Assembly (NCBI RefSeq): GCF_041435055.1
Contig: NZ_CP108002.1
Coordinates: 7,626,001-7,690,000, forward strand
Origin: Streptomyces sp. NBC_00341
GTDB taxonomy: Bacteria; Actinomycetota; Actinomycetes; Streptomycetales; Streptomycetaceae
Direction: 5' to 3'
Length of the DNA stretch: 64,000 bases
Positions within the stretch are counted from its first letter, which is position 1, and every line of letters starts with the position of its first letter. Shown here piece after piece: positions 53,301 to 62,050 of this stretch. Under the pieces are notes generated by a model. It did no database searches, was not told the DNA's origin, and was given only the letters and a program-made list of their open reading frames with translations. A program made the position numbers and the translations under genes.

Positions 53301-53500
53301 GCGTCGTGGTCGTCGCCGTAGACGGCGACAAGTTCGTCCCACTCGCGGATCTGGCTCTCGCCGAGGAAGGTGAACAGCTCGTTGGTGTCCAGGCCGAGGT
53401 CGGCCTGATAGTCCTCGGGCTGCGCCTCGCGCCAGCCGCGCGCGGTCATGGCCGCGACGATGGCGTCGCCGAAGGCGGACTCGTTATGGATGGGGCTCAT
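50315..53500 (-). CDS. hsdR: Type I restriction endonuclease subunit R (HsdR)
   Basis: A 1061-residue motor/nuclease. The PD-(D/E)xK nuclease is seen as Asp144 in LDLTLFLNG and Glu158-x-Lys160 in VATAELKNP. Helicase motifs follow: Walker A ASAGSGKS (311-318), DEAH box VIDEAHSSQSG near 445, FTATPKAKTLELFG, and VAEKYQTGFDQPLL. It cleaves DNA lacking HsdM methylation after translocating. Length is normal. It overlaps hsdS by four bases and is last in the hsdM-hsdS-hsdR operon. Confidence 0.95.
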   Translation of the reverse strand: MSPIHNESAFGDAIVAAMTARGWREAQPEDYQADLGLDTNELFTFLGESQIREWDELVAVYGDDHDAAQRGFAQRLDKAISEDGLLNVLRNGVKDRGVRLRVAYFKPNLVADDSVLDGYRANRLTVVRELTYATKQADWGNKLDLTLFLNGIPVATAELKNPLTRQGVEHAKEQYRTDRDPTELIFTRRVVANFAVDPDLVFVATHLRGKNTRFLPFNTGSNGAGLPGGAGNPDPTAYGTYATSYLWEQVWARDNWLDLLQRYVHQQKTKTPGGGTAKSTIFPRFHQWDVVKKLAAHASTHGVGQNYLVMASAGSGKSNTIGWLAHRLSDLHADTDPRTLDADALAAGRIKPGSPVFDKVIVITDRRNLDAQLRETVGSFSQTEGLVVKVDEKHGSKSEQLARALSRDTGKIVTVTLHSFPALIDYIERNPTEIKGTTFAIVIDEAHSSQSGDASTAVKAALRDLGLDADSEDKGASTATVYEKLKQKAAERSKAANLSYFAFTATPKAKTLELFGTEDTVDGEAAYRPFHTYSMRQAIEEGFILDPLRNYVTYNTYWKLVNENRDEREVDPSKANSLLARYALMHESTVTQHAQVIVEHFVTHSRGRLGGRAKSMVVTASRESAVEMARAIKSYIKDRAYDTKYPDLGVLVAFSGSLKINGDDQETTEPKENGGIAESGLPKAFAYTRADDKAVGAGGRGQQEYKILVVAEKYQTGFDQPLLTTMYVNKTLTGISAVQTLSRLNRTADRKTQADLAVLDFVNAAEDIQDAFRPYFEEANTLPSDPNLLYTAQGRVMSAPIISESEMDEFAAAYFAAKEKAAGSQAKWEKLHAELYRLLSPAVARFTPLLESEEEDDVNVAEEFRANLNDYVRKYGFLAQIVPYRDAELERLHLYGRYLLNRLPRLADGGVDIGEIDLSHLRVEKTGEYDVSLSPEGPTALPGFGDGTGGAAEPEKSLLSELIDAFNAKFGTEFTEDDVRKPFKKTTEDPKVRAAAVVNDEANFGKVFDRAFADNMADHIESTAGIGRQYFGPDKNFRSSLDRSARRAAWRMIRRDEGVDE

Positions 53501-54771
53501 GCTGTCGGCACTCCATCCGTTACGTTGCGGCCGCTGGCGGTGGAGACGTCGAACTGGCCGGTTACGGCGGCAGTGATGAGAGCTTTACGGCGTTCCTTCA
53601 GCAACTGACCCTGCCTTGCGAGAGCTACTTGAAGTGCATTCCTACGATCCAGAGAACGAGTGATCTGCATTGCAGTTGATTGCTGAGTGGCCAACGACGG
53701 TACATTGAGAGCGAGATTGGCGACGTCCCCGAGGCCAAGCCCCATTTTCGTTCCCCCGTAGCTATTCATTTGGAGAGCCTGACGTGACCGGGTGGACTTT
53801 AGCGCATATGCCAACCAGTGTGGATCGCAGAGCCCGTCGGCGGGGCGCACCAATGCTACGTGTTGGCTAATGTTCCCATCCTTTCCGCGTTCGTCAATCA
53901 AAGCTACAGATCCAATGTCTGCAGTGATGCTCACTAGGACGTCATTGATCTGTGTCCGGGAACGCTCTCGTTCTGGTCCGGGCGGCGCATCTACGTAAAG
54001 GAGATCGCGCAAATCAAGCGTGATGCCCTGGCGCGGGATGTTGGTGATTCTGAGAAATGGACTGCCGGAGTTTACGGTAAGCTCTCCCCACCCGCGGGGA
54101 CCGCTGGTGATCTTCTTCGTCAAGTATTTTAGGCGCACGGAACGCCCCGGTGAGGCATCAATTGCTTCAGTGGTGACACTCTCCAGAGATGCCTGCAACA
54201 GTGCGATTTGCTGACTTCGAAGCGTAGTGAGTGCATCGAGCCGGGCAGTCTCGGCGTCGAGGAAGTCGGCGATGCGGCGCTGCTCTTCTATTGGTGGAAG
54301 CATTACTCGCAGGGACCGCAGCCAATCGTTGTCAATCTCCACTTGATTGGGTCGAACGCCTCGAGAGAGGGATGAGTATTCTGCCGTGTATACAGTGGAG
54401 CGAAAAAGCCAATTAAGGAACCGGTGGTCTTCGGTATGATTTGGGCGAAAGCAAATATAGTGACCGGAAACGATCCCTGTATGCGAGGAGATGCCGACGG
54501 ATCCTTGCCATGCTTTCATCCTGTTTACGACGAGCCAGCCGGAATGCACCAATTGATAGATACTTCTGTCCAGTGCCGCCTTGTTGAAGTTGTCGTCCCG
54601 ATCTGAACGCTTAACGACGCCATGCTCGCGGTAAACACTCAGAAGTTCCTGCTCAGGGTGGTTGATGTCCTTCACGCGCTCAAACATCGACCACAGTGGG
54701 GCTGAGTTCCACTGAGACGGCCAAGAGACAGAAGAACCCTCGGAGAGACGCTTGTGGCTGGTGGGGCTCAT
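53497..54771 (-). CDS. hsdS: Type I restriction-modification specificity subunit (HsdS)
   Basis: A 424-residue DNA recognition subunit with two target-recognition domains. The first is at about 20-165, the second about 215-375. Each is followed by a conserved helical spacer: LPPIEEQRRIADFLDAETARL and the later VPSLATQQSTAMQITRS. Both recognition domains have visibly lower GC (many A/T-ending codons) than the neighbouring genes, a sign of exchange by recombination. The gene overlaps hsdM and hsdR by four bases each. Confidence 0.93.
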   Translation of the reverse strand: MSPTSHKRLSEGSSVSWPSQWNSAPLWSMFERVKDINHPEQELLSVYREHGVVKRSDRDDNFNKAALDRSIYQLVHSGWLVVNRMKAWQGSVGISSHTGIVSGHYICFRPNHTEDHRFLNWLFRSTVYTAEYSSLSRGVRPNQVEIDNDWLRSLRVMLPPIEEQRRIADFLDAETARLDALTTLRSQQIALLQASLESVTTEAIDASPGRSVRLKYLTKKITSGPRGWGELTVNSGSPFLRITNIPRQGITLDLRDLLYVDAPPGPERERSRTQINDVLVSITADIGSVALIDERGKDGNISQHVALVRPADGLCDPHWLAYALKSTRSRQALQMNSYGGTKMGLGLGDVANLALNVPSLATQQSTAMQITRSLDRRNALQVALARQGQLLKERRKALITAAVTGQFDVSTASGRNVTDGVPTA

Positions 54772-56903
54772 TCCGTCACCTCGCCCAGCAGCGCCTGGAT
54801 CTCCGCCTCAAGCGCCTTCAACTCCGCATCGATCTCCGCCAACGGCCGCGGCGGCTCGTACACATAGAAGTGCCGCGTGAACGGGATCTCGTACCCCACC
54901 TTCGTCTTCGCATGGTCGATCCACGCGTCCGGCACATGCGGGTGCACCTCCCGCTTCAGGTACTCCTCCACGTCCTCGCCCAACGGCACGTTCTCGTAGT
55001 CCCGCAGCTCACTGTCCGGCTCCGAAGCGCCGCCCTTGACGAGCTGCACCTCCCCCTCCGGATCCCGCACCCCCACCGCATCCCGCAACGCCTTGGCGAA
55101 CGGCGCCCCAGCCGGCCCCGGAACCCCGGCCTTCGCCATCGCATCGCGCACCGCCACCTGAGCCTCCGACTTGGTCGCCCACTCCGAGCCCAGCAGCGGC
55201 TTCAACGCATCCCCGAGTACCGCCGCCTCAGCATCGGCCAGCTTCCGGAACTGGGCCTCCTCGTCCTCCGTCAGCTTCCGCCGGGCCTTCGCCTTCGCGG
55301 CCAGCTCCGGCTCACGCGGCAGGAACCGCTCCTCCGCCCACTTCTGGACCGGCTTCGATGCGAGCAGCGCGGCCAGCGTCTCCTCCGTCAGTTCGAAGCG
55401 CAGCTTCAACGGGCGCTCCACCGTGATCCGCTGGTAGCCGAACGCCGTGTTGTCGAAGACCTTCACCTTGGCGTGCATCGAGTGGTCCGGGTTCGCGGCC
55501 GCAGCCACCGCGTCCGCGTACAACCGGGTGATGTCGCCGATATGGTTCGGCTTGCTGCCCGAGCCGTCACCCAGTTCCTTCCGCTTGTCGCCCAGCGACT
55601 TCCGCATCTTCACCCACTGGTCGCGCGCGTCCAGCAGCACGACCTTGCCCTTGTGCTGAGTGTCCTTGCGGTTCGTCAGGATCCAGAAGTACGTGGAGAT
55701 ACCTGTGTTGTAGAAGAGCTGGTCCGGCAGGGCGACGATCGCCTCCAGCCAGTCGTTCTCCAGGATCCAGCGGCGGATCTCCGACTCGCCGGAGCCGGCC
55801 GCTCCCGTGAACAACGGCGAGCCGTTGAAGACGATCGCGATGCGCGAGCCGCCCTTGCCCTTAACGTCCACAGGCTTCATCTTCGAGATCATGTGCTGGA
55901 GGAAGAGCAGCGAGCCGTCGTTGATGCGTGGCAGGCCGGCGCCGAAGCGGCCGGAGTCGCCGAGGTTCGTGTGCTCGTACTCGACGTCCTCCTTGACCTT
56001 CTTCCACTCCACGCCGAACGGCGGGTTCGCCAGCAGGTAGTCGAACTTCTCCCGCGCGTGGCCGTCGTCCGAGAAGGAGTTGCCGTAGGCGATGTTCTCC
56101 GGGTCCTGGCCCTTGATCATCAGGTCGGACCGGCAGATCGCCCAGGACTCCGGGTTGAGCTCCTGGCCGTACACCTCCACCGTGGCGCCCTTGTTGTACG
56201 ACTTGATGTGCTCCTCGGCCGCGCTGAGCATGCCGCCCGTGCCGCAGGCAGGGTCCAGGACCGTGCGTACGACACCGGGCAGGCTGAGCGCGTCGCCGTC
56301 CGGGGCGATGAGCAGGCCGACCATCAGCTTGATGACTTCGCGCGGGGTGAAGTGCTCACCCGCGGTCTCGTTGGACTGCTCGGAGAAGCGGCGGATCAGC
56401 TCCTCGAAGATGTAGCCCATGTTGTGGTTGGAGACGACCTCCGGGCGCAGGTCGAGATCGGTGAACTTGCCGATGACCTGGTAGAGGAGGTTCGCGCTGT
56501 CCAGCTTGCGGATCTGCTGGGCGAACTCGTACTTCTCCAGCACCTCACGCGCGTTGGGGGAGAAGGCGCCGACATACACCTGGAGGTTCGAGGCCATGTT
56601 GCCCGCGTCGCCGACGATCGACTTCAGGGTCAGACTGCTCGTGTTGTAGAAGGAGTGGCCCGAGGCTCGGGGCAGGAAGTAGTCCCGGTCGAGCTGGTCC
56701 TCCTTGCACCGGACGACCTCCGCCGCGACCGCCTCCCGCGTCGGCTCCAGTACGCACTCCAGGCGGCGCAGCACGATGAACGGAAGGATGACCTTTCCGT
56801 AGTCGGACTGCTTGTAATCGCCGCGCAGAAGGTCGGCGACGGACCAGGCGTGGTTCGCCAGCTCCGTGTGCTTGCTGCTGTTCAAGGGGTTCCCCGGTTC
56901 CAT
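54768..56903 (-). CDS. hsdM: Type I restriction-modification methyltransferase subunit (HsdM)
   Basis: A 711-residue N6-adenine methylase. SAM motif I DPACGTGG (217-224) and catalytic NPPF (293-296) are complete. It has the HsdM N-terminal helical domain (VADLLRGDYKQSDYGKVILP) and the usual GEHFTPREVIKLMV. The C-terminus is extended to a Lys/Glu-rich coiled-coil-like end (DAELKALEAEIQALLGE) that should contact HsdS. It is first in the operon; the start at 56903 has only a weak ribosome site. Confidence 0.95.
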   Translation of the reverse strand: MEPGNPLNSSKHTELANHAWSVADLLRGDYKQSDYGKVILPFIVLRRLECVLEPTREAVAAEVVRCKEDQLDRDYFLPRASGHSFYNTSSLTLKSIVGDAGNMASNLQVYVGAFSPNAREVLEKYEFAQQIRKLDSANLLYQVIGKFTDLDLRPEVVSNHNMGYIFEELIRRFSEQSNETAGEHFTPREVIKLMVGLLIAPDGDALSLPGVVRTVLDPACGTGGMLSAAEEHIKSYNKGATVEVYGQELNPESWAICRSDLMIKGQDPENIAYGNSFSDDGHAREKFDYLLANPPFGVEWKKVKEDVEYEHTNLGDSGRFGAGLPRINDGSLLFLQHMISKMKPVDVKGKGGSRIAIVFNGSPLFTGAAGSGESEIRRWILENDWLEAIVALPDQLFYNTGISTYFWILTNRKDTQHKGKVVLLDARDQWVKMRKSLGDKRKELGDGSGSKPNHIGDITRLYADAVAAAANPDHSMHAKVKVFDNTAFGYQRITVERPLKLRFELTEETLAALLASKPVQKWAEERFLPREPELAAKAKARRKLTEDEEAQFRKLADAEAAVLGDALKPLLGSEWATKSEAQVAVRDAMAKAGVPGPAGAPFAKALRDAVGVRDPEGEVQLVKGGASEPDSELRDYENVPLGEDVEEYLKREVHPHVPDAWIDHAKTKVGYEIPFTRHFYVYEPPRPLAEIDAELKALEAEIQALLGEVTE

Positions 56904-56970
56904 ATCGACCCCGCTCTGCTGGAGCGGGTATGGGCAAGTGTGGTGCTTACGTGAAGGGTGTGGTGCCGGT

Positions 56971-59139
56971 TCAGGCCGATTCGGCGCCCGCTGTCCTGTC
57001 GGGTGCGGCCGGAGGTGGTGACGGGATCAGGCCGCCCCCGGTGAGGCCGCCCGCCAGCAGCCGGGCCGTTTCGTCAGCCAGCTCCGTGGCGCGTGCCGCC
57101 TCCGCGCGCAACGTGTGCACGCGGCGGAACGCGTCGCCGTAGCGCCTCTGCTCCTCCAGGGGCAGCAGCGGGACGCGTAGGCGACCGGGGCTGACGTGCA
57201 GGATCGTGCTGCCCGTCGACGCGGCGGCGATGTTCTCCGCCGAGCCCAGGAAGCCCGCCAGGAACCACGGGTCGAGCCGGGCCGGGTCCGGGCGGAAGAG
57301 GTGGACCTGGGGGCCGAGCAGGGCTCCCGCGTCCGCCTCGTCCGCCACCCGGGCCATCGCACCGTTGCCGCCCGCGATCGCCCGTACGACGACGTCGCCC
57401 GGCGCGATCACCGGTGCCGAGTCCGTACGCAGACTGCCCGGAGCACCGGACGGAGCCGCACCCCGGGCGATGTCCGGGCCGGTGAGGACGGGGAGCGTGA
57501 CCGTCGACGCGTCGGCCGCCGAATCCCGCGACTCCGGCGCCGTGCGCAGCAGTGTGAGCGCGCCGCCCCGTGCGAGGTCGGCCGCGGTGGCCGTGCGCCA
57601 CTCGCGGAGTGTCGGGCCGGCCGCGCTCCAGTCGGTGTAGCGCGCCGCCTTGCCGAGCGACGCGGCCCCGGCGACGAGTCGACGGCGTACCTCCTCCGCC
57701 TCGCGGGCCAGGTCCGCCGGGGCGATGTCCGTACGGGAAGCGCGGACGTGGCGGGCGGGCGTGAGGTCGACGACGTCGTCCAGGAGGTCGACCACCGGGA
57801 CCGCGCGCGCCGTACCCGGCTCGTCCGTGAACGTGTCCGGGGCCTCGGTGAACGCCGACCACTGGCCCAGGGCGGCCTCCGCCAGCACCGGCCAGTCCAG
57901 CGCGGAACGGGCGCCGCGCGTACCGGTCGCCGTCGCCGCCGAAGCCGCCGAGCGGTCGCCCGCGTCCGCCGCCTCCGTCGGATCGACAAAGAGGACCGAC
58001 TTCCGCTCCGGGCCCGCCGGTTCGGGGCGTTGCAGCACCCAGATCTGCAATCCCACGTGAAAGGGGGTCGCAGCACCTGGGGGTAGGGCGATGACCGCGC
58101 GGACAGCTCCGCTGCGTACAAGATCCATGCGTACGCGACGGCCCGAGGCGCGCGACGCGGTGGCCGGCGGCAGGAGCATCACGGCGTGGCCGCCCGGCAC
58201 CAGGTGGGCCAGCGAGTGCTGGACCCAGGCGAGCTCGGACTCGGCGCGAGGTGGGACGCCGTACGCCCAGCGCGCGTCGTACGCCAGCTCGTCGTGGCCC
58301 CAGTCGCGGTCACCGTACGGCGGATTGCACAGGACGGCGTCGACGGTGAGGTCTGCGAAGGCGTCGGAGCGGAGGCTGTCGCCGACGTGGACCGTGATGT
58401 CCGCATCGGGCGCGGCCAGCAGCAGGCTCACCGCGCTGCGCTGGGCCTGAACAGGAACGGTGTCCTGTCCGTACAACGCGCCCGCGCCTCGTCGGGCCAC
58501 CGCCGCGAGCAGCGATCCGCTTCCGCACGCCGGGTCGAGCACTCGCGCGCACGGGCCAGGAACCAGCCGGGCCATCAGGTCCGCGAGGGGGGCGGGGGTG
58601 CGGTAGGTGCCGCCGACCGAGCTGTCCTCCAGCTCCCGCTCAGCCAGCACGGCGAGGGCTGCCTCACCCGTCCCGTCGGCGTCCACACAGCGCAGCAGCG
58701 CCCGCAGCGCGTCAATGTCCTGCCCGGCGAAGCGGACAGCCGCCGCTCCGGGGACCAGGTCCGCGACGTCGGCCGACGCCCCCTCCGCGCGGACGATCAG
58801 GCTCGGATCGGACAGGCCGGCGAGCGCGGTGCGCTCCTCGGGCGTGCATTGGGCGGCGGCCAGCACCAGAGGGAGCAAGCTGCCCGTCACGCCGCCGCCC
58901 TGCTGATGCAGACGCAGCGTGGTCCGCAGCTCCTCCGCCGGATCGGCTGTTGTCACGTGGCCGCGGGCGCCGAGCCAGGCCTGTACCTCCACGAGGCCGT
59001 ACAAGGGGCTGGACTCCGTGCCCCCCGACGGGGCCGGGAAGTCGTCGTGCCTGCGGCGCCAGTTGCTGACCGTGGCGCGCGTGACTCCTGCGATGCGTGA
59101 GATCTCGGCGGCGGTCACCTGGGCGGATGGCTGTGGCAT
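56971..59139 (-). CDS. Stand-alone N6-adenine methylase fused to N-terminal HTH and C-terminal specificity-like domain
   Basis: A 722-residue protein. At the start (about 8-60) is a HTH of the excisionase/MerR-like type (VTAAEISRIAGVTRATVSNW, then PLYGLVEVQAWLGARG). A methylase follows with DPACGSGS (202-209) and NPPY (272-275). The C-terminal 250 residues look like an HsdS-type recognition domain (LPVLTGPDIARGAA, VPLLPLEEQRRYGDAFRRV). So recognition and methylation are in one chain, as in type IIG/type-I-like enzymes, but no nuclease motif is seen. ATG at 59139 has AGGA at suitable distance. It lies 67 bases downstream of the start of hsdM on the same strand, yet is probably its own unit. 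It is divergent from a DGQHR-like gene. Confidence 0.87.
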   Translation of the reverse strand: MPQPSAQVTAAEISRIAGVTRATVSNWRRRHDDFPAPSGGTESSPLYGLVEVQAWLGARGHVTTADPAEELRTTLRLHQQGGGVTGSLLPLVLAAAQCTPEERTALAGLSDPSLIVRAEGASADVADLVPGAAAVRFAGQDIDALRALLRCVDADGTGEAALAVLAERELEDSSVGGTYRTPAPLADLMARLVPGPCARVLDPACGSGSLLAAVARRGAGALYGQDTVPVQAQRSAVSLLLAAPDADITVHVGDSLRSDAFADLTVDAVLCNPPYGDRDWGHDELAYDARWAYGVPPRAESELAWVQHSLAHLVPGGHAVMLLPPATASRASGRRVRMDLVRSGAVRAVIALPPGAATPFHVGLQIWVLQRPEPAGPERKSVLFVDPTEAADAGDRSAASAATATGTRGARSALDWPVLAEAALGQWSAFTEAPDTFTDEPGTARAVPVVDLLDDVVDLTPARHVRASRTDIAPADLAREAEEVRRRLVAGAASLGKAARYTDWSAAGPTLREWRTATAADLARGGALTLLRTAPESRDSAADASTVTLPVLTGPDIARGAAPSGAPGSLRTDSAPVIAPGDVVVRAIAGGNGAMARVADEADAGALLGPQVHLFRPDPARLDPWFLAGFLGSAENIAAASTGSTILHVSPGRLRVPLLPLEEQRRYGDAFRRVHTLRAEAARATELADETARLLAGGLTGGGLIPSPPPAAPDRTAGAESA

Positions 59140-59200
59140 GGCGGGAGTCCTGAACCTCTCGGTAGTGAACAGCTCACAACCTACACCACCAGTCAAACGG

Positions 59201-59226
59201 ATGAAAGTGATTGACAACGCTTTCAT
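59201..59226. promoter_or_regulatory. Inverted repeat in the divergent promoter region
   Basis: ATGAAAG (59201-59207) and CTTTCAT (59220-59226) are perfect inverted repeats 12 bases apart, within an AT-richer stretch; a similar GTGAAAGCG follows at 59255-59263. A TTGACA (59211-59216) sits between the arms and could be a -35 box for the rightward gene. The HTH of the methylase makes it a candidate binder, giving autoregulation. Confidence 0.5.
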
Positions 59227-59302
59227 GTTCTTGTTTCTCTGGAGTTGCTTCCGAGTGAAAGCGCTCGGCAGGCACTCGTCGAACCCGTGGGGAAGGATCG
59301 CC

Positions 59303-60529
59303 ATGCGCATCACCATGCCGACCGCAGTCATCGAGGGAACCCAGCTCACCGTCATGCCCTTCCGCGCCGACGCGGTGATCGGGACCATGTCCGTACCGAC
59401 ACTCGTCCAGCTCGTCCCGTCACCGCGCCGCGAGGAGGACACGAAGACGCTGAAGGCGGCCTCGGGGGCCGTGCGGCGCCACGCCGAACTGCGGGCGCTG
59501 GTACAGCGGGCACTGAAGTCCACGCAGAAGGGGAAGAACGTCGGCTCCTACGCCGAGTACCTCGCCGACGGGGTCAACGGCGAACTCGGCGCCGGCTGGT
59601 CGACCCCGCCGATCACCTTCTGGCACGCCGGTCCGCTCGCCGCCCTCAGTGACGAACTGCTGCCCGGGACCGGGTTGCGGAGCCTGACCATCGCGCCCGG
59701 CACGTCGGTCGTGGCCATCGATGGTGAAACGCAGACGACCGCGTGGCACGAGCTGTACGACGACCCCGAGCGGTTCGGTCTCACGTACGCCGAACTCGCC
59801 CAGGTGCGCGTGCCGTTCGAGCTGTACGTGGACCTGAGCGTCGCCGACGCGCGGCAGATCTTCTACGACCGCAACGTGCAGGGCGTCGCCGTCGCGAAGA
59901 ACCTGGCGATGTCCATGGACCAGCGCGACTTCGCCACCCGCCTCGCGCACCGCGTAGCCGAGGCCGTCAAGGTGGACATCGATGGCCGGCTCGTACCGTT
60001 CACCAAGTTCGTCAACGCCACCAAACGGCAGGTGGGGAAGGCTGAGCCCGAGGTCGTCACCCTGTCCGCGATGCGGGCCCTGGTCATCACGGCGGTCTAC
60101 GGCAAGGGTGGGCTGTCCCGGTCGGCGGAGACCGTTCACGAGGACGAACTGCCGTCAGGGGCGACAGCCGAGCAGGTGGAGCAGTACGTCGTCCCGGCCT
60201 TGGCCCGCCTGATTGCCGAGCACGCCCAGCACTTCCTCTCCCGCAGCGCCCTCACCGCGCCCGCGGTACTGGCCGGCCTCGGCATCGCCGTGCACCACAC
60301 CACCCCGTGGGCCGACCCCTCGAACGCCATGAGCGCGCGCGAACTGGACCGGCTGCTCGCCGGAATCTGCTGGGAGCGCGAGGCCCGCTACTGGGACGGC
60401 GTGGCGGCGAAGGCCGGCGCGTCCGGGCGCCTCAACTTCAGCGGCGGCGTGAAGGACTCCGGCGGCCGCGTCGCGGACGCGCTCCTGTACCCGGGCACGG
60501 AGGCGGGCCGCCGGATCCGGGGGCAGTGA
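59303..60529 (+). CDS. DGQHR/DndB-like protein
   Basis: A 408-residue protein. The central block VVAIDGETQTTAWHELYDD (about 136-154) corresponds to the DGQHR core of DndB-type proteins. It is followed by VPFELYVDLSVADARQIFYD and GVAVAKNLAMSMDQRDF, which have the family's F-x-D-x-N and K-N-L-pattern. The actual word is DGETQT rather than DGQHR. DndB acts on DNA phosphorothioate systems as a regulator or nucleotide-using enzyme; no dndA/C/D/E are in view. ATG at 59303 has GGAAGGA. It is divergent from the methylase. Role unknown. Confidence 0.75.
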   Translation: MRITMPTAVIEGTQLTVMPFRADAVIGTMSVPTLVQLVPSPRREEDTKTLKAASGAVRRHAELRALVQRALKSTQKGKNVGSYAEYLADGVNGELGAGWSTPPITFWHAGPLAALSDELLPGTGLRSLTIAPGTSVVAIDGETQTTAWHELYDDPERFGLTYAELAQVRVPFELYVDLSVADARQIFYDRNVQGVAVAKNLAMSMDQRDFATRLAHRVAEAVKVDIDGRLVPFTKFVNATKRQVGKAEPEVVTLSAMRALVITAVYGKGGLSRSAETVHEDELPSGATAEQVEQYVVPALARLIAEHAQHFLSRSALTAPAVLAGLGIAVHHTTPWADPSNAMSARELDRLLAGICWEREARYWDGVAAKAGASGRLNFSGGVKDSGGRVADALLYPGTEAGRRIRGQ

Positions 60530-60629
60530 GCCCTTCGCGTTCCGGCTCCTTCCCGTCCGTTCCCCGCGATCCGTCGCACTCCGCACAGCCACGAACCGCT
60601 CAGCCATCCACCAGCAACTGGAGCACGCC

Positions 60630-61223
60630 ATGAACACTCCCGAGGCCCAGGGCCCCGGCCCTTACCAGGCGCCCGGATCCCACCAGGGTGCCTACTTCAC
60701 CGCCGCGGTCCCGCCTGCGCTCCCGCCCCGCAAGCCCTCACGGGCCAAGGCGTGGATGACCCACGGGGCTGCCGCCTTCGTGGCGCTGTTCATCGGGGTG
60801 GGCATGGGTGCGAGCGGTGGCTCGGACGCGGAGGCGGATGACGCGAAGGGCGGCGGGCCGGTGAAGCCGGCGCCGACCGTGACGGTGACCGGGGCGGCGG
60901 TCAAGGCCCGTCCGGCGCCGACCGTCACCAAGACGGTGACGGCGAAGCCCAAGCCCCCGAAGAAGACCGAGGCCCCCGGCCCGGCCACGAGCTTCAGCGG
61001 TGACGGTGAGTACCTGGTCGGCGAGGACATCGCGGCGGGGACGTACAAGACGGCCGGAGCCGACGGCTCGTTCGGCTGCTACTGGGAACGGGCCAAGGAC
61101 GCGAGCGGGGAGTTCGGGTCGATCATTGCCAACAACAATCTGGAGGGCCCCGGCCGGGTGACGCTCAACAAGGGGGAGTACTTCAAGACGAGTCGGTGTG
61201 CGGAGTGGAAGCGAGCCGGTTGA
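60630..61223 (+). CDS. Membrane-anchored protein with extracellular C-terminal domain, unknown
   Basis: A 197-residue protein: a Pro-rich cytoplasmic start, one membrane helix (about 47-64, GAAAFVALFIGVGMGASGG), a Thr/Val/Pro-rich linker (TVTVTG, TVTKTVTAKPK), and a small domain (about 115-197; GEYLVGEDIAAGTYKTAG and CYWERAKDA). The last part is common in Streptomyces exported proteins. Two Cys (near 150 and 190) could form a disulphide. Its job is not known. Confidence 0.8.
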   Translation: MNTPEAQGPGPYQAPGSHQGAYFTAAVPPALPPRKPSRAKAWMTHGAAAFVALFIGVGMGASGGSDAEADDAKGGGPVKPAPTVTVTGAAVKARPAPTVTKTVTAKPKPPKKTEAPGPATSFSGDGEYLVGEDIAAGTYKTAGADGSFGCYWERAKDASGEFGSIIANNNLEGPGRVTLNKGEYFKTSRCAEWKRAG

Positions 61224-61369
61224 CCGGCCCGCCCCGGGGTGCTCCACGAGGGCGGGACCGCTCAGCGGGCAGCGAGCGGGCAGGGGGGTGCCCTTCAGCC
61301 CTTTCAGCCAGGCGTACTCGGGGAGCGGGAGTCGCCGTCCAGGTCACCGGACACGATGGCCCTATTCCG

Positions 61370-62050
61370 TCACTTCCTTGTCGCGTACACGATGAGGTTG
61401 TCCACGGGGTGCCCCGCGGCGTCGAACGCACCGTCGCAGGTGATCAGCCGCAGCGCACGGGCCTTGGTGTGTCCGTAGACCCGCGCGGTCGGGAACGCCT
61501 TCTTGCTCGCCGTCTCCCGGCCGGTGACCTCGAAGTGGATCTCGGTGCCCCGGTCGTCGCGGACGCTGATGTCCGCACCCTTGGTGATCTTCTTGAGGTC
61601 GTGGAACACGGCCCGGCCGAAGCGGGTGTCGTTGTGGCCGATCAGTACGGCGGGGCCCGGCTGGCCGGGTACTGAGCCGCCGGTGTACCAGCCGGTCGTC
61701 ATGCCCTTGTCGGCGGGCGGCACCTCCACCGTGCCGTCGGGGTTGAGCCCGAGGCGCATCACCGCGCTGTTGATGCCGAGGGAGGGGATGGAGACATGGA
61801 CGGGCGGCGAGGCGGACTTCACGGACGGGGACGGGGGCGCGGAATCGGACGCGGTTCCCGGGCCGGGCGCGGGAGTTCCGGTCGTCGCGGGCGACTCGAC
61901 GCTCCGGGCCGCGGCCGAGGACTTCGACGGCGAGGCGTCGGAGCAGCCGGTCAACGCGGTCAGCGCGGTGAGCGCGAGGCAGGCGTACACCGGCAGTGCG
62001 GTACGCCGGAGGAACCGGGGTGTGCGGGACATCTGGGGCGTGCGGGACAT
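61370..62050 (-). CDS. Class F sortase, lipoprotein type
   Basis: A 226-residue transpeptidase for the cell surface. It has a signal with lipobox LTALTGC (Cys36), a Ser/Pro-rich linker, then the sortase domain from about 83. Catalytic His139 in VLIGHNDT and Cys205 in LITCDGAF are present. The domain ends AAGHPVDNLIVYATRK; the catalytic Arg is not obvious. ATG at 62050 has CTGGAG. It is followed upstream on the same strand by a probable wall protein gene. Confidence 0.88.
   Translation of the reverse strand: MSRTPQMSRTPRFLRRTALPVYACLALTALTALTGCSDASPSKSSAAARSVESPATTGTPAPGPGTASDSAPPSPSVKSASPPVHVSIPSLGINSAVMRLGLNPDGTVEVPPADKGMTTGWYTGGSVPGQPGPAVLIGHNDTRFGRAVFHDLKKITKGADISVRDDRGTEIHFEVTGRETASKKAFPTARVYGHTKARALRLITCDGAFDAAGHPVDNLIVYATRK

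Noticed and set aside
54696..56954. 752-codon open frame on the plus strand
   Set aside because: It is antisense to hsdM, low in complexity (Leu/Arg/His) and has no ribosome site or family resemblance.
50315..60529. BREX, DISARM or dnd phosphorothioation system
   Set aside because: The methylases are of type I and stand-alone kinds. No PglZ, BrxL, DrmA/B/C or DndA/C/D/E proteins are seen; the DndB-like gene alone does not make a Dnd system.
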